Shown: piece after piece, positions 1-6,147 of the stretch
How the letters are laid out: every line of letters starts with the position of its first letter
Position numbering within the stretch: position 1 is the first letter of the stretch
NCBI GenBank assembly: GCA_024635795.1
Contig: JAGXIH010000003.1
Coordinates: forward strand, 62,001-126,000
Length of the DNA: 64,000 nucleotides
Direction: 5' to 3'
Origin: Salegentibacter sp.
GTDB lineage: Bacteria > Bacteroidota > Bacteroidia > Flavobacteriales > Flavobacteriaceae
The notes under the pieces: generated by a model
The model's input: the letters and a program-made list of their open reading frames with translations, nothing else
Told to the model about the DNA's origin: nothing
Database searches by the model: none
Program-made: the position numbers and the translations under genes

Positions 1-14
1 GTCCTTTGATAAGG

Positions 15-34
15 ATTCCCGCCTTCGCGGGAAT
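15..34. repeat. Small palindromic repeat, GC-type copy 1
   Basis: ATTCCCGC-CTTC-GCGGGAAT is a perfect 8-bp inverted repeat. A second copy of the same design lies at 218-238. Both resemble the AT-richer palindromes at 277-300, 314-337 and 22902-22925. It looks like a dispersed REP-like element rather than a terminator, because no T-run follows in either direction. Confidence 0.6.
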
Positions 35-46
35 TTATGCCAGGCA

Positions 47-85
47 TAAAAAAATCCCCCTGGTTTCGCTATTACCAGGGGGACT
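47..85 (-). terminator. Intrinsic terminator (attenuator) of Met leader 2
   Basis: Read on the minus strand there is a 10-bp stem (TCCCCCTGGT / ACCAGGGGGA) with the loop AATAGCGAA, followed by a run of T. It lies about 28 nt after the stop of Met-rich leader 2. Its 5' arm and loop (CTGGTAATAGC) are complementary to the end of that leader (GCTATTGCCAG, one G-U), so terminator and antiterminator would be mutually exclusive. Confidence 0.85.
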
Positions 86-110
86 TGAATTGAACTCTAA
101 ATAAACTAAG

Positions 111-203
111 TTACATTCGCTTCTGGCAATAGCATTTCATGTGCATACACATCATCATAATGGGCATTATCATTTTTTTTGCTATTGACAGGTTGTTACT
201 CAT
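111..203 (-). CDS. Met-rich leader peptide 2 (30 aa)
   Basis: This minus-strand ORF of 30 codons is not in the ORF track. It has nine Met codons, most in the run MIMPIMMMCMHM (residues 11-22), and ends TAA. An intrinsic terminator follows about 28 nt after the stop. The codons just after the Met run (Cys-Tyr-Cys-Gln, GCTATTGCCAG) can pair over 11 bp with the 5' side of that terminator. This is the textbook layout of leader-peptide attenuation: ribosomes stalled at Met codons would free the segment for antitermination and readthrough to the gene left of base 1. I see no separate promoter, so it probably shares the transcript of leader 1. The methionine-sensing function is inferred from composition, RNA pairing and the metK neighbour. 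Confidence 0.8.
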   Translation of the reverse strand: MSNNLSIAKKMIMPIMMMCMHMKCYCQKRM

Positions 204-217
204 TCTTTCTTTTTTAT

Positions 218-238
218 GTTCCCGCGAAGGCGGGAATC
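218..238. repeat. Small palindromic repeat, GC-type copy 2
   Basis: TTCCCGC-GAAG-GCGGGAA is an inverted repeat lying 15 nt upstream of the leader 2 start codon. It is the same family as the copy at 15-34 but with the loop in opposite orientation. It sits inside the transcribed leader region between the two attenuators. Confidence 0.6.
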
Positions 239-276
239 TTTACTCTTTTTTATTCTTCTTTATTCTTCTCCTTTTA

Positions 277-300
277 GATTTCCGTCTTCACGGAAATGAC
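277..300. repeat. Small palindromic repeat, AT-type copy 1
   Basis: The core TTTCCGTCTTCACGGAAA with flanks GA and TGAC is repeated almost exactly at 314-337, and a variant lies between etfB and etfA at 22902-22925. The shared outline is GATTTCC-centre-GGAAATGAC, which fits a dispersed REP-like or miniature element. Confidence 0.65.
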
Positions 301-313
301 TTTTTGTTTTTTT

Positions 314-337
314 GATTTCCGTCTTCACGGAAAAGAC
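314..337. repeat. Small palindromic repeat, AT-type copy 2
   Basis: This is a near-identical second copy of the element at 277-300 (one difference, AAAAGAC for AAATGAC), spaced 13 nt from it. With the copy at 218-238 it separates attenuator 1 from leader 2. Confidence 0.65.
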
Positions 338-348
338 AAATTATTATA

Positions 349-380
349 TAAAAAAAGCCGCTACGGTGGCAGCGGCTTTT
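349..380 (-). terminator. Intrinsic terminator (attenuator) of Met leader 1
   Basis: On the minus strand there is a 10-bp stem AAAAGCCGCT / AGCGGCTTTT with an 8-nt loop, followed by further Ts. It starts about 18 nt after the stop codon of Met leader 1. GCAGCG in the leader can pair with CGCTGC in the 5' arm and loop, a possible short antiterminator. Confidence 0.85.
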
Positions 381-398
381 GCAAATATCTTTTCAGTT

Positions 399-470
399 TT
401 ATGCAATAGTGCGCGCTGCGGAGGCTTTCCACATCATCATACGCATCATATTGCAAATAAACTTGTACAT
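399..470 (-). CDS. Met-rich leader peptide 1 (23 aa)
   Basis: This minus-strand ORF of 23 codons is not in the ORF track. Six of 23 residues are Met, with the run MMRMMMW at residues 8-14, followed by a small Ala-rich tail. It begins about 12 nt after the transcription start predicted from the promoter at 490-521, and a strong intrinsic terminator follows the stop. The Ala codons GCA GCG are complementary to CGCTGC in the terminator 5' half. The layout matches leader-peptide attenuation responding to charged Met-tRNA. The gene it controls is left of the window, so a methionine biosynthetic operon is an inference. The plus-strand ORF 312-533 with a His-rich HHHTHH stretch is the antisense shadow of these Met codons. 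Confidence 0.8.
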   Translation of the reverse strand: MYKFICNMMRMMMWKASAARTIA

Positions 471-489
471 TTCGTTGTTTTGTTGGCTA

Positions 490-521
490 CAAAGATAAGG
501 GCACATTCTTTTAATATCCAA
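490..521 (-). promoter_or_regulatory. Bacteroidetes promoter of the Met-leader transcript
   Basis: On the minus strand TTG (521-519) is followed after 21 nt by TATCTTTG (497-490), a perfect TAnnTTTG -7 element at a spacing within the known flavobacterial N17-23 range. The predicted start is near 483, just ahead of Met leader 1. It is divergent from the metK promoter. Confidence 0.75.
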
Positions 522-671
522 GCAGAATACTAATTTTTACGAAATATTTATTTTAAGCGAAATAAACTCTGTTTTTCAGAAAATAAACATAGCTTTCCTT
601 AAATTATTTCAGAATTGAGCAGTAAACTCCCGGCGGGATAGATTTCAGAATTAAACTTTGAAAAAGAAATA

Positions 672-699
672 TTGAATCCCACTTATTTTTATACATTTG
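672..699 (+). promoter_or_regulatory. Bacteroidetes promoter of metK
   Basis: TTG (672-674), 17 nt, then TACATTTG (692-699) is a perfect -7 match. The implied transcription start, around 704-707, falls immediately before the SAM-II-like element. That leaves a 5' leader of about 140 nt on metK. Confidence 0.7.
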
Positions 700-705
700 T
701 CACCG

Positions 706-799
706 TATAATTTAAAGGGAAGGATTTGACTGATTGCAACCCTATATGCACTTAGGTGTATTGAAAAATGCTAAAGCAGTAATACTACTCCTGTTAGCA
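706..799 (+). ncRNA. SAM-II-type riboswitch in the metK leader
   Basis: The segment shows the SAM-II order: a short P1 (AGGG 716-719 with CCCT 740-743) enclosing GATTTGACTGATTGCAA, and downstream GAAAAATGCTAAAGCAGT. ACTG (729-732) can pair with CAGT (777-780) as the pseudoknot. GATTT, ATTGCAA and GCTAAA match conserved SAM-II positions as I remember them. An extra hairpin (ATGCAC-TTAG-GTGTAT, 746-761) sits between P1 and the 3' conserved strand. Downstream TTAGCA (794-799) is complementary to TGCTAA (769-774) in the ligand-binding strand, so it could form the alternative structure. SAM-II is known from Alphaproteobacteria and Bacteroidetes upstream of methionine/SAM genes. A covariance-model search would settle it. 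Confidence 0.75.
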
Positions 800-843
800 C
801 CACGTCAAATTCCGCCCATAATTCTATAATACTTAAAAGAAAT

Positions 844-2100
844 ATGGCTTATTTATTTACTTCTGAAAGCGTTTCTGAAGGACACCCCGATAAGATCGCC
901 GACCAGATAAGCGATACCCTACTCGATAATTTTCTTGCTTTTGACGAAAACTCAAAAGTTGCCTGCGAAACCCTGGTAACAACCGGACAGGTTGTTCTTG
1001 CCGGTGAAGTTCGCAGTGATACTTACCTGGATGTGCAAACCATAGCACGGGATGTGATCAATGATATAGGGTATACTAAAGGTGCCTATAAATTCAGCGG
1101 GGATTCCTGTGGCGTAATCTCGCTTATTCACGAACAGTCCCAGGAGATCAATCAGGGAGTGGATCGCGGAAATAAAGAAGAGCAAGGCGCCGGCGATCAG
1201 GGAATGATGTTCGGTTATGCAACTAGCGAAACCCAAAACTATATGCCTCTCGCCTTAGATATTTCTCATAAGATTCTTATCGAGCTGGCAAAAATAAGAC
1301 GGGAGGAAAAAGAAATAACTTACCTCCGCCCCGATTCTAAAAGCCAGGTAACCATAGAATACAACGACGAAAATATTCCGCAGAAAATAGTGGCCATTGT
1401 AGTATCTACCCAGCACGACGAGTTCGATGAAAATGATGATAAGATGCTAGCCCAAATTAAAAAGGACATTCTCGAGATCCTTATCCCAAGGGTAAAAGAA
1501 CAGCTCCCTGAATATGTTCAAAAATTATTTAATAATGATATCACCTATCACATCAACCCTACCGGAAAGTTCGTTATCGGTGGGCCACACGGTGATGCCG
1601 GATTAACCGGGAGAAAGATCATCGTAGATACTTACGGAGGGAAAGGCGCTCATGGGGGCGGTGCTTTTTCTGGAAAAGACCCAAGTAAGGTTGACAGATC
1701 GGCTGCCTATGCTGCAAGACATATTGCCAAAAATTTAGTCGCTGCAGGAGTGGCCGATGAAATTCTGGTACAGGTTTCTTATGCCATTGGTGTGGTTGAA
1801 CCAACATCCATCTTTGTTGATACCTACGGGACTTCCAAAGTTGATCTCAAAAATGGAGAGATAGCAAAAAAAGTAAGAGAAATCTTCGATATGCGCCCTG
1901 CAGCCATTGAGGAACGTCTGAAGCTGCGCAACCCAATCTACCGCGAAACAGCTGCTTACGGGCATATGGGAAAAGAACCGAGAATATTAACCAAGGTATT
2001 TGAAAGCCCGTATAATGGCAGGATCACGAAAGAAGTGGAGCTGTTCACCTGGGAGAAACTGGATTATGTAGATAAAGTAAAAGAAGCTTTCGGACTTTAA
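844..2100 (+). CDS. metK: S-adenosylmethionine synthetase
   Basis: Makes S-adenosylmethionine from methionine and ATP in the cytoplasm. The 418-aa protein has full family length. It carries the N-terminal SEGHPDK ATP-binding motif (residues 11-17), the central [12 protein letters not shown] signature, and the glycine-rich loop [19 protein letters not shown] near residues 275-293. Met1 directly precedes the conserved [16 protein letters not shown] start. The gene has its own promoter and a SAM-II-like leader, so product feedback is expected, and a rho-independent terminator follows it. It is divergent from the tandem Met-leader transcript, which makes this a methionine/SAM control locus. Identification is secure. 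Confidence 0.98.
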   Translation: MAYLFTSESVSEGHPDKIADQISDTLLDNFLAFDENSKVACETLVTTGQVVLAGEVRSDTYLDVQTIARDVINDIGYTKGAYKFSGDSCGVISLIHEQSQEINQGVDRGNKEEQGAGDQGMMFGYATSETQNYMPLALDISHKILIELAKIRREEKEITYLRPDSKSQVTIEYNDENIPQKIVAIVVSTQHDEFDENDDKMLAQIKKDILEILIPRVKEQLPEYVQKLFNNDITYHINPTGKFVIGGPHGDAGLTGRKIIVDTYGGKGAHGGGAFSGKDPSKVDRSAAYAARHIAKNLVAAGVADEILVQVSYAIGVVEPTSIFVDTYGTSKVDLKNGEIAKKVREIFDMRPAAIEERLKLRNPIYRETAAYGHMGKEPRILTKVFESPYNGRITKEVELFTWEKLDYVDKVKEAFGL

Positions 2101-2122
2101 TTTTTAATCCTCAATAAGTATT

Positions 2123-2157
2123 AAGTAGACCGCAATTTTCGCGGTTTACTTTTTTTT
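2123..2157 (+). terminator. Terminator after metK
   Basis: An 11-bp stem (AAGTAGACCGC with GCGGTTTACTT, one G-T pair) with a 7-nt loop runs into eight Ts, 23 nt after the metK stop. metK is therefore probably monocistronic. Confidence 0.85.
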
Positions 2158-2234
2158 ACGTTTTCTTCGGAAAGCTTTAACAGCGGGCAGGACTAATTAT
2201 TCCTAATTTTAAGTTCCAACCAATCCTACACTAA

Positions 2235-3599
2235 ATGTCCGTTTTTAAAAAAGTTCGTGATACCTTCAGGCTACTGAGATCGGTTGACATGGATCAGCTG
2301 GCAAAAATAAACCAGCAAATAGATCTTTCAGAAGCTATGAAAACTTTGGGTGCGCTGGATGAACGCCAACTCAAAGGCCTGATGAAAATGTTAAAAACGA
2401 AGCGAAAAAAAGGCCAGAGTGACCTGCCTCCTATCGATGGGGATTTCTATAACCTGGACCTCAAATTAACCGAGGAACAGCGCAAATTGCAGATGGAGGT
2501 TCGAAATTTTATGGAAGATGAGGTTCGACCTTTGGTGAATGATCACTGGAACCGGGCTGAATTTCCTTTCGAGATCATTGAAAAATTCAAAAAGCTCAAT
2601 ATAACCGGTGTTCCTTATGAGGGTTACGGCTGTCCCAATCTTCCGTTTTTGATGGAAGGTATCATCGCTCAGGAAATCGCCCGGGTGGATGTCTCAATAT
2701 CTACATTTTTCGGAGTTCACAGTGGTCTGGCGATGGGTTCCATTTACCTCTGCGGAAATGAGGAACAAAAGCAGGAATGGCTTCCGAAGATGCAAAAACT
2801 AGAAAAAATTGGTGCTTTTGGTCTTACCGAACCAAATGTAGGTTCGGGAGTGGCAGGAGGTCTGGAAACCACCTGTAAATTCGATGGTGAAAACTGGATA
2901 TTAAATGGACAGAAGAAATGGATTGGTAACGCCACCTTTGCCGATGTGATCGTGATCTGGGCCCGCGATGATGATTCCAACCAGGTGAAAGGCTTCCTGG
3001 TTAGAAAAGAAAATCCCGGTTTTAAGGCCGAAAAGATGGAGGATAAGATGGCGCTGCGAATCGTGCAGAATGCACTTATCACCCTGGAAAATTGCAAAAT
3101 TCCTAAAAGCGACAAGCTGGAAAATGCCAACAGCTTTAAGGATACAGCCAAAGTGCTGCGGATGACGCGTGCCGGAGTTGCATGGCAGGCTGTGGGTTGT
3201 GCCCGTGGTGCCTATGAAAGCGCCCTGAAGTACACCCGGAAAAGGGAACAATTTGGAAGACCAATCGCTTCCTATCAGCTTATTCAAGATCACCTGGTAG
3301 AAATGCTCTCCAATCTTACCGCTATGCAAACCCTGGTTTTTCGACTTTCGGAAATGCAGGATGCAGGGATGCTTTTAGATGAACATGCCTCTTTAGCCAA
3401 AGTCTTCTGTAGTATGCGCACCCGGGATGTGGTGAGTCGGGCCAGGGAAGTAATGGGAGGAAACGGAATTTTACTCGAATATGATGTGGCCCGTTTTGTG
3501 GCCGATGCCGAGGCAATCTACAGCTATGAAGGCACCAAAGAAATAAATTCATTAATTGTAGGCCGTGCCATTACTGGTTACAGTGCCTTTGTTAGTTAA
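2235..3599 (+). CDS. Acyl-CoA dehydrogenase, glutaryl-CoA dehydrogenase-like
   Basis: A flavoprotein of 454 aa that would oxidise an acyl-CoA and pass electrons to ETF (etfBA is at 22098). The acyl-CoA dehydrogenase fold begins near residue 75. Signatures are GLTEPNVGSG in the middle domain, KREQFGRPIASYQLIQ, and the C-terminal catalytic region YEGTKEINSLIVGRAITG, which resembles the YEGTxxIxxLIxGRAITG of glutaryl-CoA dehydrogenases and carries the catalytic Glu. About 75 N-terminal residues, Lys-rich and probably helical, precede the catalytic fold, longer than usual. Substrate is inferred from motif similarity only. The next gene starts 28 nt downstream. Confidence 0.85.
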   Translation: MSVFKKVRDTFRLLRSVDMDQLAKINQQIDLSEAMKTLGALDERQLKGLMKMLKTKRKKGQSDLPPIDGDFYNLDLKLTEEQRKLQMEVRNFMEDEVRPLVNDHWNRAEFPFEIIEKFKKLNITGVPYEGYGCPNLPFLMEGIIAQEIARVDVSISTFFGVHSGLAMGSIYLCGNEEQKQEWLPKMQKLEKIGAFGLTEPNVGSGVAGGLETTCKFDGENWILNGQKKWIGNATFADVIVIWARDDDSNQVKGFLVRKENPGFKAEKMEDKMALRIVQNALITLENCKIPKSDKLENANSFKDTAKVLRMTRAGVAWQAVGCARGAYESALKYTRKREQFGRPIASYQLIQDHLVEMLSNLTAMQTLVFRLSEMQDAGMLLDEHASLAKVFCSMRTRDVVSRAREVMGGNGILLEYDVARFVADAEAIYSYEGTKEINSLIVGRAITGYSAFVS

Positions 3600-3626
3600 A
3601 ATATAAACCATTTTAAAAGAAAACGA

Positions 3627-4556
3627 ATGTCATTTTTAATTGTTAGTCCGGGAAAAGACCCGAAACCTTGGGTAGAAGCTTTACAAAACCAACACCCGGG
3701 ATTAAATATTTATGTATATCCAGAAGAACACGATAAAGAGGATGTTGATTTTGTGCTTGCATGGAAACATCCGCGTGGGCTTTTCAAAAATTATCCGAAC
3801 CTAAAGGTTATTGCCTCTATGGGTGCTGGGGTAGACCATATCACCTCCGACCCGGAGTTGCCGGAAAATATTCAGATAACCAAGGTTGTAGATAATATGC
3901 TGGAAGAAGATATGGGTAATTTCGTTTTAAGCCTTATCCTCAATTATCAGCGCAATCTTTTAATTTATCAGAAACAACAGGTGGATAAAAACTGGAATCC
4001 CGTAAGATACACGAGAAACAAAGACGTTAATGTGGGGATTTTAGGTCTTGGTCATCTTGGTCAAACAACGGCTAAAACTTTGGTAAAAAATGGGTTCAAA
4101 GTACACGGCTTCTCAAAAACCCTGAAGGATATAGAAAATATTGAAAGTTTTTCAGGAGAAGATGAATTGGAGGACTTCCTTGAAAAGTCTGAAATATTGG
4201 TAAACTTACTCCCCCTTACTCCGGAAACCAAAAATATTCTTAACAAGGGGCTATTTGAAAAACTTCCTGAAGGAGCCTATGTGATAAATGTAGCCCGGGG
4301 TGAACATCTGGTGGAACTCGATCTGATAGAAATGTTAGATCAGGAACACTTATCAGGAGCGGCTATGGACGTATTCAGGCAGGAACCTCTGCCCGACGAT
4401 CATCCGTTTTGGGAACACCCAAAAATTTTCATAACTCCCCACATAGCAAGCGTAACCCATCCAAATTACGTTATACCCCAAATCGTAGAAAATTATGAAA
4501 GAATGATGAAAGAGGAACCACTAAAAAATGTAGTAGAACGTGAAAAAGGTTATTAA
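3627..4556 (+). CDS. D-2-hydroxyacid dehydrogenase, glyoxylate/hydroxypyruvate reductase-like
   Basis: An NAD(P)-dependent reductase of 2-oxoacids, 309 aa. The Rossmann motif GILGLGHLG is near residue 137, followed by VNVARGEHLVE (substrate-binding Arg region) and HPFWEHPKIFITPHIAS, which carries the catalytic His. The short length, the early FVLAWKHP segment and GAGVDH resemble the GhrA subgroup. It lies 28 nt after the acyl-CoA dehydrogenase and 12 nt before the universal stress protein, suggesting a small operon. Exact substrate cannot be assigned. Confidence 0.85.
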   Translation: MSFLIVSPGKDPKPWVEALQNQHPGLNIYVYPEEHDKEDVDFVLAWKHPRGLFKNYPNLKVIASMGAGVDHITSDPELPENIQITKVVDNMLEEDMGNFVLSLILNYQRNLLIYQKQQVDKNWNPVRYTRNKDVNVGILGLGHLGQTTAKTLVKNGFKVHGFSKTLKDIENIESFSGEDELEDFLEKSEILVNLLPLTPETKNILNKGLFEKLPEGAYVINVARGEHLVELDLIEMLDQEHLSGAAMDVFRQEPLPDDHPFWEHPKIFITPHIASVTHPNYVIPQIVENYERMMKEEPLKNVVEREKGY

Positions 4557-4567
4557 ACATTAATATT

Positions 4568-5038
4568 ATGGAAGCATTTAAAAACATTCTGGTTGCCGTA
4601 GATTTCAATGACACTATTGGAGAACTTATGGGTTATGCGGAAAGCATTGCTCAAAAATTTGGATCGAAGATTTGGGTTGTTCACGTGGCTGAGCCAAGCC
4701 CCGATTTTACCGGGTACGAAGTTGGTCCACAGTATATTCGGGATCTGAAAGCTGAAGAATTCCGGGAAGAACATCGACAGCTACAGGCCATGAGCAAACT
4801 CTTTTTAGATCAAAACATCGAATCTGAGGCCCTGCTCATTCAGGGTTCTACGGTTCAAACTATTATTGAAAAAGTAAAAAAACTTAATGCCGACCTTTTG
4901 ATCGTTGGCACCCACAAACACGGATTTCTCTTTAATATTCTTTCGGAAAATGTTTCCTTGGAATTGCTCAAAAAAGCAGATGTACCCTTTTTAGCCATTC
5001 CAATTGAGGAAGAGAAGGAAGAGAAGGAAGAGAAGTAG
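4568..5038 (+). CDS. Universal stress protein (UspA family)
   Basis: A single-domain 156-aa Usp protein: N-terminal FKNILVAVDFND strand and C-terminal LLIVGTHKHGFLFNILSENVS, where the nucleotide-binding Gly-x2-Gly-x9-Gly/Ser pattern is partly altered (GTHKHG). The last residues are an acidic/basic repeat (EEEKEEKEEK), encoded by three near-identical GAGGAAGAGAAG units, so the tail may vary in length by slippage. It follows the dehydrogenase by 12 nt and is probably co-transcribed. The role in stress is family knowledge; the ligand is unknown. Confidence 0.88.
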   Translation: MEAFKNILVAVDFNDTIGELMGYAESIAQKFGSKIWVVHVAEPSPDFTGYEVGPQYIRDLKAEEFREEHRQLQAMSKLFLDQNIESEALLIQGSTVQTIIEKVKKLNADLLIVGTHKHGFLFNILSENVSLELLKKADVPFLAIPIEEEKEEKEEK

Positions 5039-5137
5039 AAACCCGTATTTAGAAAGTTTTTGATTTTGGTTAGAAACCTTAACTTTAGGGATTAAAAATT
5101 TTAATCCCTAATCGGGGTATTGCCCCTATTTCAAAAG

Positions 5138-6076
5138 ATGATCAGCAAAAGAGAATTTCAAAAGCTTCACGAAAGTATAAAGCCTCATATTCACCGCACC
5201 CCTGTATTAAGTTCACATTTGCTGAACGAAATGGCCGGGACAGAAGTCTTCTTTAAATGCGAAAACTTTCAGCGGGGTGGCGCTTTTAAAATGCGGGGTG
5301 CTATGGCAGCTATTTTGAACCTGAGCCAGGAAGCGCGGGAAAAAGGAGTGGTCACCCATTCTTCCGGAAATTTTGCTCAGGCAGTTTCTCTGGCAGCTAA
5401 TAGCCTTGGGATCCCCGCTTATATCGTTATGCCTTCTTCAGCTCCTGAAGTAAAGAAAGCCGCGGTTCAAAATTACGGTGGGGAAATCACAATTTGTCCT
5501 CCTACCTTAAAAGACCGCAAAGAAGCCGCCGAAAAGATCGTGAAAGAGACAGGCGCTACCTTTTTGCATCCTTCCAATCAACTGGATGTGATCTACGGGC
5601 AGGGAACGGCGGCCATCGAATTGCTGGAAGAAAAACCCGATCTGGATGTAGTGATCACTCCCGTTGGTGGCGGCGGACTCCTGGCCGGAACCGCTCTTGC
5701 GGTAAATTACTTCGGAAAAAACTGTAAATGCATTGGGGCTGAACCATTTGAAGTAGATGATGCCTACCGATCCCTTAAGAGCGGAAAGATTGAAACCAAC
5801 GAGACAACAAACACTATTGCTGATGGACTTAAAACCCAGCTTGGAGACAAAAATTTCCCACTGATTCAAAAGTATGTTTCAGAAATTATTAGAGTGGAGG
5901 AAGAGCAAATCATTTCAGCAATGCGCCTAATCTGGGAACGGATGAAGATTATCGTGGAGCCTTCGAGCGCGGTAGCATTTGCAGCTGTACTTCGCGAGAA
6001 AGAAAAATTCAGAGGAAAGAAAACAGGGATAATCATTTCAGGGGGAAATGTGGATTTAAACAACTTGCCTTTCTAA
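5138..6076 (+). CDS. Threonine dehydratase / serine racemase-type PLP enzyme
   Basis: A fold-type II PLP enzyme, 312 aa from the preferred ATG. The PLP lysine lies in GGAFKMRGA near residue 50, the phosphate-binding loop is VGGGGLLAG near residue 175, and the C-terminal ISGGNVDL motif is typical of catabolic threonine dehydratases and serine racemases. There is no ACT regulatory domain, so it is not the biosynthetic IlvA form. The ORF-track start at 5120 is a TTG adding six unlike residues; ATG 5138 (MISKREF) is a better start. Two hairpins precede it (5087-5118). Choice between threonine deaminase and serine racemase is not possible from sequence alone. Confidence 0.85.
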   Translation: MISKREFQKLHESIKPHIHRTPVLSSHLLNEMAGTEVFFKCENFQRGGAFKMRGAMAAILNLSQEAREKGVVTHSSGNFAQAVSLAANSLGIPAYIVMPSSAPEVKKAAVQNYGGEITICPPTLKDRKEAAEKIVKETGATFLHPSNQLDVIYGQGTAAIELLEEKPDLDVVITPVGGGGLLAGTALAVNYFGKNCKCIGAEPFEVDDAYRSLKSGKIETNETTNTIADGLKTQLGDKNFPLIQKYVSEIIRVEEEQIISAMRLIWERMKIIVEPSSAVAFAAVLREKEKFRGKKTGIIISGGNVDLNNLPF

Positions 6077-6147
6077 AAAGCTGATTTTCTATTTCGCTTT
6101 TATCAAAAAAAAGAAGCCGTATATTTAGTCTCCCTAAAATATATAAT

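Noticed and set aside
312-533. Plus-strand ORF of 73 aa with HHHTHH
   Set aside because: It is the antisense of the Met codons of leader 1 and overlaps the promoter and terminator of the minus-strand transcript; it has no promoter of its own.
700-815. SAM-I riboswitch upstream of metK
   Set aside because: I tried to fit AGGGA, GCAACC and AAATTCC to SAM-I, but P3 and the GGTGC strand do not match. SAM-II fits the same region better.
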